A DNA stretch of 64,000 bases from Vibrio gallicus (GCF_024346875.1 NZ_AP024871.1:1240001-1304000), one strand, 5' to 3'. Counted from the stretch's first letter, positions 44,874 through 54,120 are shown. The notes: generated by a model from the sequence alone, not told the origin. Program-made: numbers and translations.

Positions 44874-45269
44874 ATGGAGTATCAACGAAATTCGCACTGT
44901 AAGTTTCTAATAGCTATTCATCTCATTTTGGTGGTTAAATATAGGAAGAAACTACTCAAAGGAGGGTTAGGCTTGGTGATGAAGAACTCTCTAATGTCAC
45001 TCTCTCAAAATTCTGAGTTCGAAATTGAGCAAATGGAAGTAGATCAAGATCATTTACATATCTTAATGACTATCTCTCCACGATACTCCGTAAGTCAGCA
45101 CGTTAGAAGAATTAAGCAACACACAACTAGAGTTGTGTGGCAACTGCATCCTAAGTTAAAGCGGCAATTCTGGAAGGAGAAAACATTCTGGTCTGATGGT
45201 TACTTCGCTTGCTCAGTTGGAAACGCCAGTGCTGAAACTGTTAGGAAATACATTCAAGATCAGGGCTAG
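44874..45269 (+). CDS. tnpA: TnpA, Y1 (HUH) transposase of IS200/IS605 family
   Basis: The ATG at 44874 (AAGGTG upstream) gives 131 residues beginning MEYQRNSHCKFLIAIHLILVVKYR. The HUH pair is His60-Leu61-His62 in DQDHLHILM and the catalytic tyrosine is Tyr126 in ETVRKYIQDQ. TnpA cuts and joins single-stranded DNA at the hairpin ends. It seems complete, so the element may still be mobile although tnpB is damaged. A longer in-frame reading from 44814 has no support. Confidence 0.92.
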   Translation: MEYQRNSHCKFLIAIHLILVVKYRKKLLKGGLGLVMKNSLMSLSQNSEFEIEQMEVDQDHLHILMTISPRYSVSQHVRRIKQHTTRVVWQLHPKLKRQFWKEKTFWSDGYFACSVGNASAETVRKYIQDQG

Positions 45270-45278
45270 GCGATTCAT

Positions 45279-45306
45279 CCCAGCGACAGCAGAGCTTATC
45301 ACTGGG
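45279..45306 (+). repeat. Subterminal hairpin at the tnpA-side (left) end of the IS
   Basis: CCCAG (45279-45283) and CTGGG (45302-45306) flank CGACAGCAGAGCTTATCA. It closely resembles the hairpin at 43557-43584 and has the same orientation, as required for IS200/IS605 ends. Confidence 0.75.
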
Positions 45307-45327
45307 TTTTCTCGCTCAAAACGCTAT

Positions 45328-45350
45328 AAAAAAACCGCCTTGCGGCGGTT
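45328..45350 (-). terminator. Terminator of the small outer-membrane barrel gene
   Basis: AACCGCC (45333-45339), TTGC loop, GGCGGTT (45344-45350). On the reverse strand a run of T follows. Confidence 0.85.
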
Positions 45351-45377
45351 AATACATATTGATTAAGCAATGTACAC

Positions 45378-45869
45378 TTATAGGAAGTGGAAGGTTGCGT
45401 TCAATGTCCATGAATCAATATTGGTTTTATCAAACTCAAAGTTTTGATAACCCACACCGACAGATAGCATATCGATAACGAAATATTCGACACCCGCACC
45501 GTACATGATATCTACGCCATCATCTTTACCATCGTAAGTTCCCGGCGCATCAACTGAATATGTGTGAGCACCTAGACGACCGTAGATATGGAAAGGCCCG
45601 AGATCGACACTTGGTTTCATTGCGGCATAAAAAGATTGGAAATCATAATCTTCATTATTGACCTTGAAGCTACCATGGTTCCAGTAACCCGCCTCTAAAC
45701 CAATGATAGGAAGGATACCTGTACCTACGTGAAAGCCAAAGGTAGAAGTGTTGTCATGATCAAACGACGACGAACCGACCGAGCCACCAGCATACAGCCA
45801 TGAATCTGCCATTGCAGATGATGAAGCAGCTAATAGGCCAATAGCCAGTGCAGTTTTAACAAATTTCAT
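45378..45869 (-). CDS. Small outer-membrane beta-barrel protein
   Basis: The ATG at 45869 (AGGAAG upstream) starts a signal peptide MKFVKTALAIGLLAASSSAMA. The mature chain (about 142 residues) alternates aromatic and small residues in eight probable strands and ends in LNATFHFL with a C-terminal aromatic-Leu typical of barrel insertion. It looks like the OmpA-transmembrane/OmpX-like barrel class. Function unknown. It lies between the IS element and hrpA and has its own terminator. Confidence 0.8.
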   Translation of the reverse strand: MKFVKTALAIGLLAASSSAMADSWLYAGGSVGSSSFDHDNTSTFGFHVGTGILPIIGLEAGYWNHGSFKVNNEDYDFQSFYAAMKPSVDLGPFHIYGRLGAHTYSVDAPGTYDGKDDGVDIMYGAGVEYFVIDMLSVGVGYQNFEFDKTNIDSWTLNATFHFL

Positions 45870-45951
45870 TCTAACTTCCTGTTGTATATTATTATTGTGC
45901 AAAATTATGCATCATAAAACGAAGGATTGCCTAACAATTTGTTGTTAGGGT

Positions 45952-48900
45952 TTAGCAATTTTCTATCGCATTTCGAATGCGTTTATCGGAAACCGGATAA
46001 GGAGTCCCAAGTTGTTGTGCAAAATAACTGACTCGAAGCTCTTGTAGCATCCAACGGATCTCTTTGACCGACTCTGGCACTACAACCCCTTTCGGGATCT
46101 TATTCCTAAGTTCTTGATACTCTTTAGTAATAGCCTCTATTTTGAGTATTTGCAGCCTATCTTTATTAGGGTCGATAGGCAGTTTCTCCATACGACGCTC
46201 AATAGCACGCATATAACGCAAAATATCGGGTAAGCGTTTCCACCCACAATCGGTTGCAAAGCCATGATAAATAAGCCCTTCTAGCTGAGCTTTGATATCA
46301 GATAATGCAAATGCCATACTCAAATCAACGCGCCCTTTTAGCTTTTTATTAATACCAAAAGCGGTTGTCAAAATTGTTTCTACTTGTTTAGCAATCTCAA
46401 CGACCGTGTCACCAAGCTCGGCTCGAACATGCTCTTTGAGGCTTTCAAATTCATCTCCCCCCCAAGCAAGACCGCCATGCTCTTCAATTAATTTATCAAC
46501 ACCACACGCAATACAGTCATCAATTAAGTCTAGTACCTTTCCATATTGGTTGAAGTACAAACCAAGTTTAGATTTATTAGGCAGGTTTTGGTGTAGATAC
46601 TTAATAGGAGAAGGCACGTTAAGCAGTATCAAGCGGCGCTGACCCGCTTGCATCGCTTGCTGTTGTTCGTACTCGGTCTCAAATAGTTTTATTTCAACGC
46701 TCTGTTTAGCATCAACGATGGCAGGAAACGCTTTAACCTGATATCCGCCCCGCTTCTGCTGGTATACGCGTGGCAATTCACCAAAGCTCCACGTTTTTAG
46801 ATCTTGGCGCTCAATATCATCATCAGCCACCTTAGACAGTGTCTGTTGAACCTTTTCTTTTAGGCTCTCCTTAAGCTCATACAGATCGTGGTGTTCTTTT
46901 AGTTTACGATTACGATGGTCCACCGCGCGATAAGTGACCTTTAAGTGCTCAGGTATCTGCTCTAGCTTCCAATCTTCACGCAGCACCTCAACCCCGGTCA
47001 TACGACGCAGTTCTTTCTCTAAGCTATCTAGTAACGGCGCTTCAAACGGCGTTACTCTCGCTAAGAATGCATCCGCGTAGTTGGGCGCAGGTACAAAGTT
47101 ACGGCGCAATGTTTTAGGCAGAGACTTAATAAGACTAACCACTAATTCAAGGCGCAATCCGGGGATCTGCCAGTCAAAGCCTTGTGGCGTCACCTGATTT
47201 AATACCGGTAACGGCAGATGCACAGTGACACCGTCACTATCCTCCCCCGGTTCAAACTGATAGCTTAGCTTTAACTTCAAGCCTTCTTGGTGCCAGAAGT
47301 TAGGATAATCGAGGTCGGTAACATGCGATGCATCATTACGAAACAGCATAGCTTTTTCAAAGTTGAGTAACTCTGGATTACTTTTAAGCTCTTGCTTCCA
47401 CCAGCTATCAAAATGGCGCCCTGAAACGGCATCCGTTGATACTCTCTGATCATAAAAATCAAACAGTTCATCGTCATCGACTAGAATATCTCGGCGGCGA
47501 GATTTATGTTCTAGCTCTTCTACCTCTCTAAGCAGTTTTCTATTTTGCTTAAAGAACGTATGACGGGTTTCCCAATCACCTTCAACCATGGCACTGCGGA
47601 TAAATATCTCTCGACATAAAGCAGGCTCAATCGTGCTGTAGTTTATCTGACGCTTTGGAATAATTGGGATTCCATAGAGTGTAACCCTTTCAAAAGCTTG
47701 TACTGCGGCCTGTTTTTTAGACCAGTGCGGTTCACTATAGCTACGCTTGATCAGGTGTTTTGCTAATGGCTCTATCCATTCAGGTTGGATCTTGGCAACA
47801 ATCCTCCCCCAAAGTTTTGATGTCTCGACCAGTTCGGCAGACATAATCCACTTAGGCTGTTTTTTGAACTGCCCAGAAGCCGGAAAGATATGAAAACGGG
47901 CATTACGAGCGCCTTGATATTCACTCTTTTCTTGGTCTTTCATACCAACATGCGACAGCATGCCACTTAATAGCGCACAATGTATTGACTGATAATCGGC
48001 TGCATTTTGATTTGGCCTAATATCCATATCTTTAAGTGCTTCGTTGATCTGGAAATACAGGTCTTGCCACTCACGCACTCGCAAGTAGTTCAGAAAATCT
48101 TGCTTACATTGCCTGCGGAACTGATTGCTAGATAGCTGTTTTTGCTGCTCTTGTACATAATCCCATAAGTTAACAAAGGTCATAAAATCCGATTCTTTGT
48201 CGAAAAAGCGTCGGTGTTTATCATCTGACGATTGCTGCTTATCAGAAGGTCGCTCTCTGGGATCTTGAATTGATAACGCTGAGGCAATAATCATCACCTC
48301 TTTTAGGCACCCCATTTTAGGCGCTTCAATAACCATACGCGCAAGGCGCGGGTCGATAGGCAATCTAGCCAGTTTGCGACCAATTCCTGTTAGGCGTTTG
48401 CGCGGATCAGTGGCCGCGGCGTTTATAGCGCCCAACTCTTCTAGAAGGCGCACACCATCTTGAATATTACGGCGATCAGGCTTTTCTACGAATGGAAACG
48501 CTTCAATATCACCTAACCCTAACGCGGTCATCTGTAAGATCACCGAGGCAAGGTTGGTTCTTAGTATTTCAGGGTCGGTAAATTCAGTTCGATTTAAAAA
48601 ATCCTCTTCTGAATAGAGTCGAATACAGATACCTTCCGCAACACGACCACAACGCCCTTTACGCTGATTGGCACTTGCCTGAGAAATAGGCTCAATTGGC
48701 AGTCTCTGTACCTTAGTACGATATGAATAGCGGCTAATACGCGCAGTTCCTGGGTCAATAACATAACGAATACCCGGAACCGTTAATGATGTTTCGGCAA
48801 CGTTAGTTGCCAACACAATTCTTCGCCCAGTATGAGACTGGAAGATGCGGTTTTGCTCTGCGGCAGACAAACGCGCGTATAGCGGGACTATTTCGGTTTC

Positions 48901-49857
48901 TTTAAGCTTTCTCTTACTTAATGCTTCAGCGGTATCACGAATTTCGCGTTCACCATTCATAAAGATAAGGATATCACCCAGACCTTCGTCACACAGTTCA
49001 TCGACAGCGTCAAAGATACCGTCCATCTGGTCTCTGTCAGCGTCATCATCGCCAGACAGTGGACGATAACGCGTATCTACCGGATAGGTGCGCCCTGAAA
49101 CTTCTATAATCGGCGCATTGCGAAAATGCTTTGAAAATCGCTCAGGATCTATGGTCGCAGAGGTAATAATTAGCTTAAGATCTGGACGCTTTGGCAGAAT
49201 ATTCTTCAGATACCCTAAAATAAAGTCAATATTTAGACTGCGCTCATGGGCCTCATCAATAATGATGGTGTCATACTGATTTAGGTATCTATCATGCTGG
49301 ATTTCCGCTAATAAAATACCATCAGTCATTAACTTAACTTGGGTGTTATCACTTATTTTGTCGTTAAATCGTACCTTATAACCTACATACTCACCTAAAG
49401 GAGTGTGCATCTCTTCGGCAATCCGACTGCCAACCGAACGTGCAGCTAAACGCCTTGGCTGGGTATGCCCAATAACGCCAAATTTACCCCGACCAATCTC
49501 AGCGCAAATCTTCGGTAACTGGGTGGTTTTACCTGAGCCTGTCTCACCTGCAACTATCACAACCTGATTTTCTAGGATTGCTTTAGCTATATCCTCACGC
49601 TTTTGACTAACCGGTAATATTTCTGGGTATTCGATAAGCGGCACATTTTGCTGACGCTGTGCAACCCTCATCATCGAGGTTGCAATATCTAAAGCGATCT
49701 CATCAAATACCGCGGTGCGAGCATTCTCGTTTTTAATTCGGCTTGCGCCTTGGATTCGTTTGTTGAGACGAAAACGATCCCTGAGCATACAGTCTTTAAG
49801 CGCCGCTTTTAGGGAATGCGCGGAGTTTACATTTTTAGGTGGTTGAGCTTGAGTCAA
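45952..49857 (-). CDS. hrpA: ATP-dependent RNA helicase HrpA
   Basis: This DEAH-box helicase has Walker A GETGSGKTTQ, DEAHERS, SATIDPERF and QRKGRCGRVAEG, followed by the HA2, OB-like and long C-terminal DUF3418 regions. I use the TTG at 49857: GGAG stands five bases upstream and the product is 1301 aa, against 1300 in E. coli HrpA. An in-frame TTG at 49914 would add 19 residues with no ribosome site. HrpA acts on RNA in the cytosol and rescues stalled ribosomes on mRNA in E. coli. Confidence 0.95.
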   Translation of the reverse strand: MTQAQPPKNVNSAHSLKAALKDCMLRDRFRLNKRIQGASRIKNENARTAVFDEIALDIATSMMRVAQRQQNVPLIEYPEILPVSQKREDIAKAILENQVVIVAGETGSGKTTQLPKICAEIGRGKFGVIGHTQPRRLAARSVGSRIAEEMHTPLGEYVGYKVRFNDKISDNTQVKLMTDGILLAEIQHDRYLNQYDTIIIDEAHERSLNIDFILGYLKNILPKRPDLKLIITSATIDPERFSKHFRNAPIIEVSGRTYPVDTRYRPLSGDDDADRDQMDGIFDAVDELCDEGLGDILIFMNGEREIRDTAEALSKRKLKETEIVPLYARLSAAEQNRIFQSHTGRRIVLATNVAETSLTVPGIRYVIDPGTARISRYSYRTKVQRLPIEPISQASANQRKGRCGRVAEGICIRLYSEEDFLNRTEFTDPEILRTNLASVILQMTALGLGDIEAFPFVEKPDRRNIQDGVRLLEELGAINAAATDPRKRLTGIGRKLARLPIDPRLARMVIEAPKMGCLKEVMIIASALSIQDPRERPSDKQQSSDDKHRRFFDKESDFMTFVNLWDYVQEQQKQLSSNQFRRQCKQDFLNYLRVREWQDLYFQINEALKDMDIRPNQNAADYQSIHCALLSGMLSHVGMKDQEKSEYQGARNARFHIFPASGQFKKQPKWIMSAELVETSKLWGRIVAKIQPEWIEPLAKHLIKRSYSEPHWSKKQAAVQAFERVTLYGIPIIPKRQINYSTIEPALCREIFIRSAMVEGDWETRHTFFKQNRKLLREVEELEHKSRRRDILVDDDELFDFYDQRVSTDAVSGRHFDSWWKQELKSNPELLNFEKAMLFRNDASHVTDLDYPNFWHQEGLKLKLSYQFEPGEDSDGVTVHLPLPVLNQVTPQGFDWQIPGLRLELVVSLIKSLPKTLRRNFVPAPNYADAFLARVTPFEAPLLDSLEKELRRMTGVEVLREDWKLEQIPEHLKVTYRAVDHRNRKLKEHHDLYELKESLKEKVQQTLSKVADDDIERQDLKTWSFGELPRVYQQKRGGYQVKAFPAIVDAKQSVEIKLFETEYEQQQAMQAGQRRLILLNVPSPIKYLHQNLPNKSKLGLYFNQYGKVLDLIDDCIACGVDKLIEEHGGLAWGGDEFESLKEHVRAELGDTVVEIAKQVETILTTAFGINKKLKGRVDLSMAFALSDIKAQLEGLIYHGFATDCGWKRLPDILRYMRAIERRMEKLPIDPNKDRLQILKIEAITKEYQELRNKIPKGVVVPESVKEIRWMLQELRVSYFAQQLGTPYPVSDKRIRNAIENC

Positions 49858-49994
49858 AACGGCTCCGATACTTGAATTAATTTTTGCGGCGAGATTGTAG
49901 CACAACTGGCGCAAGTGTGATGTCTATCCAGAGATAACAGCTAGGATAATTATACAGATAGAACAAAAACCTAGCAAAACCAAGCAGCGACAAA

Positions 49995-50018
49995 AAGGCC
50001 TAGCGTTTGCTAGGCCTT
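49995..50018. terminator. Terminator after the 50024-51391 outer-membrane protein gene
   Basis: AAGGCCTAGC (49995-50004), GTTT loop, GCTAGGCCTT (50009-50018). On the reverse strand it is followed by T residues. Confidence 0.85.
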
Positions 50019-50023
50019 GTCAT

Positions 50024-51391
50024 TTAAAAATCAAACTGCAAATAAACCGTATTGTAGTTCGAGCCGCCTTTTATCCGCCCATACTGGGAAGATTTTTCAA
50101 AAATAGCGGAGCGGTGGTGTATCGCGTAACCCAACCATACGCCATCCATTGAGCGCGCATTGAACATAGAGCCAAGGTTTACATCTATCGAAAAATCCAA
50201 ATAGTTGAGGAAATTATTTGGTTCATAGCCCTTTTCTTTAAACTCCTCTTTTTCTAGCGAGTTTATCTTGGTGGTATACGACATACCTTCTGCGACCCCA
50301 AGACGCCAATCAAATGGCCAACTAATCGTGTAATAGGCTTTGATTGCCAATATATATTCTTGATTCGATGCTTGGTTGTCATTACTCCAGTGCCAACCAA
50401 AGCCAGGGGTTAAATAGATATCTAATGGCAAACCAAACAGCTCATCTGTTAAAGGGTGGCCATAAAACAGGGTTGTTATCTGGCTGTCATACGGATCGTC
50501 TTCAATATCCCCCCCTAAGATATCCCCCAAATTCGAAGGCGTCCCCCAACCATGAGAAACGCGGATATACGGTTTATTGCTTAATGCGGTTTTTAGCGGT
50601 TTGTCACGGTCATTAAAGAACCCAATCCCAACATAAAAATCGTTTTGCAACGAATCGGTAATAATCGAGGCATCCTTGGCACTACCGTCTAAAATCTGTA
50701 GATTGGCTGCACCTAATAAATAAAGGTTCGATACCAGATGGTAGCTCGCCCTAACCCCGACAAAATAATCTACTCCAGCATCCACTTTTTCTAGGTCAAG
50801 ACCATAATAGAGGGTGTTAAAGTCTTTACTCTTATAGCGAAGTGATGCATGCGGTTGTAGCTGTAGGCCGCCAAATTGATATTCCCCTTCCGTACCGAGA
50901 TTAACATGCCAGTTACCACTTTTATCCGACATGATTTCTGAATATCCATACCAATGTTTGGCGTATGAATACTCCGAGCGCAGGCCAAAATCAGCAGCAT
51001 CAGCGCCTATCTTGTTTTGATAGTCCGCTGGTATATCAACAAAGCGCAATCGGGTTAAGGCAGATACGTTCCAATCACTTTGCGCCGGATTATATAGATA
51101 GCCACCTAAGGTTAATCCTTTAACATAGACATACTCATTTTCAAAATAGAGCATAGGTATGAAAGTGTTTACTCGGTCAGAGTCACTAAACTCATCAATT
51201 CCAGAATATGGCACCGACGCACTGCGCATAACACCTGCAAGCCCCCAAGTTGCCTCAGGGATTTCGCTTTGTGTCTGTGTAGCTGGCTGAGTTTGCTTTA
51301 AATGCGGTTTGTCAGAATCTTCTGCAAAAACGGGGCTACAAAAAGCCGATAGCGTGTACAGGCTTAATAGTCTGGGGGTTAATTTATCCAT
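50024..51391 (-). CDS. Outer-membrane protein, MipA/OmpV-like N-terminal region
   Basis: A signal peptide (MDKLTPRLLSLYTLSAFCSPVFA) and a terminal aromatic (LQFDF) show an outer-membrane barrel of 455 residues. The first half (ATWGLAGVMRSASVPYSG, PMLYFENEYVYVKGLTLGGYL) resembles the MipA/OmpV family, which is usually about 250 residues. The second half (PYIRVSHGWGTPSNLGDI, DGVWLGYAIHHRSAIF) is extra and vaguely recalls lipid A deacylase-type barrels, but I cannot assign it. AAGGA precedes the ATG. It stands alone between hrpA and the TSUP gene. Confidence 0.7.
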   Translation of the reverse strand: MDKLTPRLLSLYTLSAFCSPVFAEDSDKPHLKQTQPATQTQSEIPEATWGLAGVMRSASVPYSGIDEFSDSDRVNTFIPMLYFENEYVYVKGLTLGGYLYNPAQSDWNVSALTRLRFVDIPADYQNKIGADAADFGLRSEYSYAKHWYGYSEIMSDKSGNWHVNLGTEGEYQFGGLQLQPHASLRYKSKDFNTLYYGLDLEKVDAGVDYFVGVRASYHLVSNLYLLGAANLQILDGSAKDASIITDSLQNDFYVGIGFFNDRDKPLKTALSNKPYIRVSHGWGTPSNLGDILGGDIEDDPYDSQITTLFYGHPLTDELFGLPLDIYLTPGFGWHWSNDNQASNQEYILAIKAYYTISWPFDWRLGVAEGMSYTTKINSLEKEEFKEKGYEPNNFLNYLDFSIDVNLGSMFNARSMDGVWLGYAIHHRSAIFEKSSQYGRIKGGSNYNTVYLQFDF

Positions 51392-51510
51392 AGATTCCTT
51401 TCATGATAAATTACTAAGGTCTGTGACCTGAGATTAAAATTCAATAGGAATTATAGACTTAGATGTATATCACTGTGCAAGTTATTAGTAACAAGTTGCA
51501 CTTAAGCGCT

Positions 51511-52248
51511 CTAAAAATGCACACTATGTAAGATTGCGGTAACGCCACTCACCGAACACATTAATAAAGAAGTGCGATGCATCCATACACGAGGAATATA
51601 AGGCATTAGTTTAGTTGCTGACCAATATCCAAAAAATGCAGCTGGAATCAAAGGCAAAGAGAGCAACAAATGCTTGTAACTCATAGCCCCAATAAACATC
51701 AAAACAATGAGCGATATAATTGAACTAAACACAAAAAACGCCGATAGATTGGCTCTCAGATTATTTGCTTCTTGATGTTGTAATAATAGAGCCATCGGAG
51801 GCCCGCCAATCGATGAGCTGGTACCCATAAATCCGGCTAGAAACCCCGCACTAAACATACGCCTAGGCGTTGGCTCGATACGAAAAGGGAGCAGGCTAAT
51901 AACAACAGCAATCAGTACAAAAATGCCCAGCGTAAACGAAATCGTTGCTGGAGAGACATACAACAAAATAGCCCCACCCAGAATAGACCCTGGTATCCGC
52001 CCGTATACGGCAAGCTTCAAACCACCAATTGCAATATTGCTACGGTGTTTGAAAGAACTCAGCATTGAGATGAACAGTGCCACCAACACAATCGGCCCCG
52101 GCACATAGTCAACCGAGATCTGAAACAACAGTGGCGCGGACACAATCGCTAATCCAAAGCCAATTGAGGTTTGAACAAATGCCCCTAAAAAAATCAGTCC
52201 CATGGCTGCAAAAACGCCCATTGAGAAAGTGATACCTAAGATTTCCAA
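51511..52248 (-). CDS. TSUP-family permease (TauE/SafE-like)
   Basis: This 245-residue membrane protein has about eight hydrophobic helices and the duplicated TSUP pattern (GAFVQTSIGFGLAIVSAPLL, FLAGFMGTSSSIGGPPMALLLQ). Family members move sulfite, sulfonates or related anions; the substrate cannot be given. It is transcribed alone, divergent from the TerB-like gene. Confidence 0.88.
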   Translation of the reverse strand: MEILGITFSMGVFAAMGLIFLGAFVQTSIGFGLAIVSAPLLFQISVDYVPGPIVLVALFISMLSSFKHRSNIAIGGLKLAVYGRIPGSILGGAILLYVSPATISFTLGIFVLIAVVISLLPFRIEPTPRRMFSAGFLAGFMGTSSSIGGPPMALLLQHQEANNLRANLSAFFVFSSIISLIVLMFIGAMSYKHLLLSLPLIPAAFFGYWSATKLMPYIPRVWMHRTSLLMCSVSGVTAILHSVHF

Positions 52249-52337
52249 TATTGCATGCCTATAAATTTAATTGACCCATTGACAGATATAGGGGTCATAC
52301 TCCATATAAAGGGTATTATTCTTTGGAGTTACGTTAG

Positions 52338-52784
52338 ATGTTTAATAAGATCCAATCTCTATTTAAAGAGTTACTTGAAGGTCAGGACCTAGCAAGCCAT
52401 GCCAAAACTGAGCCAAAACTTGCGATGGCCGCGTTATTGTGTGAAGTGTCTAAAGCAGACCATACCCTGACTGATGAAGAAGCGCAGGCTGAACTCAGCA
52501 TGCTAAAAAGTTTGCTTGAAATAGAATCAGAGGAAGCAAGGCTACTCCTCCAGCAAGCACGTGACAAGTCTGAACAATCTGCCTCATTGTACGACTTTAC
52601 TTCTCAGCTGCGTGAACTTGCTCCATCAGAGCGCTTTAATCTCATCAAAAGTATGTGGGTGGTAGCATTTGCCGATGGCGTGCTAGACCCTATAGAAGAG
52701 TCCATTATCAGAAAGGTTTCTGAGCTTATCTATCTCGACCACCATGAGTTTATTCGGGCCAAGCTTGAAGCTAGCCCGAAATAA
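52338..52784 (+). CDS. TerB/DjlA N-terminal-like protein
   Basis: This acidic, all-helical 148-residue protein matches the TerB family (LAMAALLCEVSKADHTLTDEEAQAELSMLK, VVAFADGVLDPIEESIIRKVSELIYL), with paired acidic metal-binding-like segments. TerB-domain proteins occur in tellurite resistance and membrane-stress contexts, but lone copies like this are of unknown role. GGAG is about 9 bases before the ATG. Confidence 0.88.
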   Translation: MFNKIQSLFKELLEGQDLASHAKTEPKLAMAALLCEVSKADHTLTDEEAQAELSMLKSLLEIESEEARLLLQQARDKSEQSASLYDFTSQLRELAPSERFNLIKSMWVVAFADGVLDPIEESIIRKVSELIYLDHHEFIRAKLEASPK

Positions 52785-52804
52785 CATTTTTAGAACTCAG
52801 CTAG

Positions 52805-53335
52805 CTATAGCATACGCAAAGCAAGTTTCGCCAAGTTATAAGCGTCAACATATCCAGAATGCTGACGCCCTTCCCACTCAATCCCTAGCGCTTGCTGAGC
52901 GGCTCTGTGGCCTATCCGTTTATCTTTCAAACGATGCTGAACTCGATATAAAGTAGCCAGATTAATGAACTCGACAAATGGTAAATCGATACCTTTGGCT
53001 CTACATTCCTCAATCAATATAAGGTCATCTCGTCCCCAACTGGCGTAGATTTTATTTACCCCGCCAAAGTTCTTCACCATAGATTGAATAACACTGCTCA
53101 GCGCACGACCTTGTTTTGCTACCTTACGCGGGGTGATTCCGGTTAACTCGCTACAAAATAACGAAACCTCATCAACTTCTGGCTTCACATAGTACTGAGC
53201 TCGTTTCACTATCTGTTGCTTAGGAAGGTCAATCTCAGCTAAGCCCACTTCGATGATTTCACCAGTACTGCCCTTGCCGTCCACATTCCAACAGCACATT
53301 TCTAGGTCAAAACAGACCACTCGATTAAAATTCAT
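52805..53335 (-). CDS. DEDDh-family 3'-5' exonuclease
   Basis: This 176-residue nuclease has Exo I FDLEMCCW (Asp10, Glu12), a middle segment ASWGRDDLILIEEC with the second aspartate, and Exo III HSGYVDAYN with the general-base histidine and final aspartate. It resembles ERI-1-like RNA exonucleases more than DnaQ. It is convergent with the TerB-like gene and divergent from the DUF2760 gene. Confidence 0.9.
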   Translation of the reverse strand: MNFNRVVCFDLEMCCWNVDGKGSTGEIIEVGLAEIDLPKQQIVKRAQYYVKPEVDEVSLFCSELTGITPRKVAKQGRALSSVIQSMVKNFGGVNKIYASWGRDDLILIEECRAKGIDLPFVEFINLATLYRVQHRLKDKRIGHRAAQQALGIEWEGRQHSGYVDAYNLAKLALRML

Positions 53336-53424
53336 GTAACCTATTTAATCTCATCTTATATCTTGTAGTTAGTTTAACTGATTGAGCATAGATCCCCCAA
53401 GCAAATGATTTTGTCTGTTTTTTT

Positions 53425-53452
53425 CTTGAAATTTGTGCATCGCGCCCGCATC
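53425..53452 (+). promoter_or_regulatory. Sigma-32-like promoter upstream of the DUF2760-Hsp70 cluster
   Basis: CTTGAAA (53425-53431), 13 bases, then CCCGCATC (53445-53452) fits the RpoH consensus well at -35 and fairly at -10. It lies 35 bases before the start of the DUF2760 gene. No equally good sigma-70 pair was seen there. Prediction only. Confidence 0.5.
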
Positions 53453-53487
53453 TTATACCCAGTTACTATATCTAATGAGAACTGATC

Positions 53488-54120
53488 ATGATTATCGACC
53501 TTTCTTCGGTACCCCAAACCTTTGATATGCTCCACGCAGGGCTTGCCGTTTCAAGTATCGCCTTACTTGCCATTGCAGTGGCAAGAAAACCTAAAACCGT
53601 CGAGAAAATCGTTGAGAAACCAGTAGAGAAGATCGTCGAAGTCGAGAAACCGATTGAGAAAATCGTCGAAGTCGAAAAGATTGTTGAAGTTGAAAAAATC
53701 GTAGAAAAAGTTGTAGAGGTTGAGTCCAAACTGAAAACAGCCTCCACTGACAGTGCCCTACAACTACTATCTCTTATGCAGCAAGAAGCGCGCCTAATTG
53801 ACTTCCTAAACGAAGACGTTAGCGCATTTAGCGACGAAGAAGTTGGTGCGGCAGCGCGAGTGATTCACAGTGGTGGTAAAAAAGTACTGGATGAGTACTT
53901 AACCCTGACTCCTATCCAAAATGCAGAAGAAGAAACTCAAATTACACTACCTGAAGGGTTTGATGCCCAGCAGGTACGCTTAGTCGGCAACGTAACAGGC
54001 AGCGCTCCTTTCACGGGTACCTTGATTCATAAAGGTTGGAAAGTTAATAACATCACCCTTCCTAAACTTTCTGAAAACTATGACGCAACTATCATTGCCC
54101 CAGCAGAGGTAGAGCTGTAA
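53488..54120 (+). CDS. Membrane-anchored DUF2760 protein
   Basis: This 210-residue protein has one hydrophobic helix (about residues 10-30, LHAGLAVSSIALLAIAVA), then a striking low-complexity stretch (about 33-75) of repeated E-K-I-V-E / V-E-K units, then a globular C-terminal part matching DUF2760 (LLSLMQQEARLIDFLNEDV, AAARVIHSGGKKVLDEY, PFTGTLIHKGWKV). The globular part probably faces the cytosol, where the Hsp70 products are. Its stop codon overlaps the next start by one base (TAATG), so translation is coupled. No function is established for the family. Confidence 0.85.
   Translation: MIIDLSSVPQTFDMLHAGLAVSSIALLAIAVARKPKTVEKIVEKPVEKIVEVEKPIEKIVEVEKIVEVEKIVEKVVEVESKLKTASTDSALQLLSLMQQEARLIDFLNEDVSAFSDEEVGAAARVIHSGGKKVLDEYLTLTPIQNAEEETQITLPEGFDAQQVRLVGNVTGSAPFTGTLIHKGWKVNNITLPKLSENYDATIIAPAEVEL

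Larger units (their letters stand above)
43545..45325. mobile_element. IS200/IS605-family insertion sequence (borders approximate)
   Basis: The element has divergent tnpB (reverse) and tnpA (forward), as in IS605. Near each end a similar imperfect hairpin sits in the same orientation: CTCAG...CTGAG at 43557-43584 and CCCAG...CTGGG at 45279-45306, both containing GCGACAGC. Such subterminal hairpins are what TnpA recognises; the family makes no target duplication. With tnpB as reference the right end is at low coordinates. I cannot fix the cleavage sites to the base. No neighbouring gene is interrupted. Confidence 0.85.

Noticed and set aside
43545-45325. Exact IS ends with TTAC/TCAA cleavage sites as in IS608
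   Set aside because: A TCAA occurs near 45316 but on the side and strand that do not fit the tnpB-based orientation, so exact borders were not called.
53472-53747. Reverse-strand open frame with Ser-Thr-Ile-Phe repeats
   Set aside because: It is the antisense shadow of the E-K-I-V-E repeats in the DUF2760 gene.
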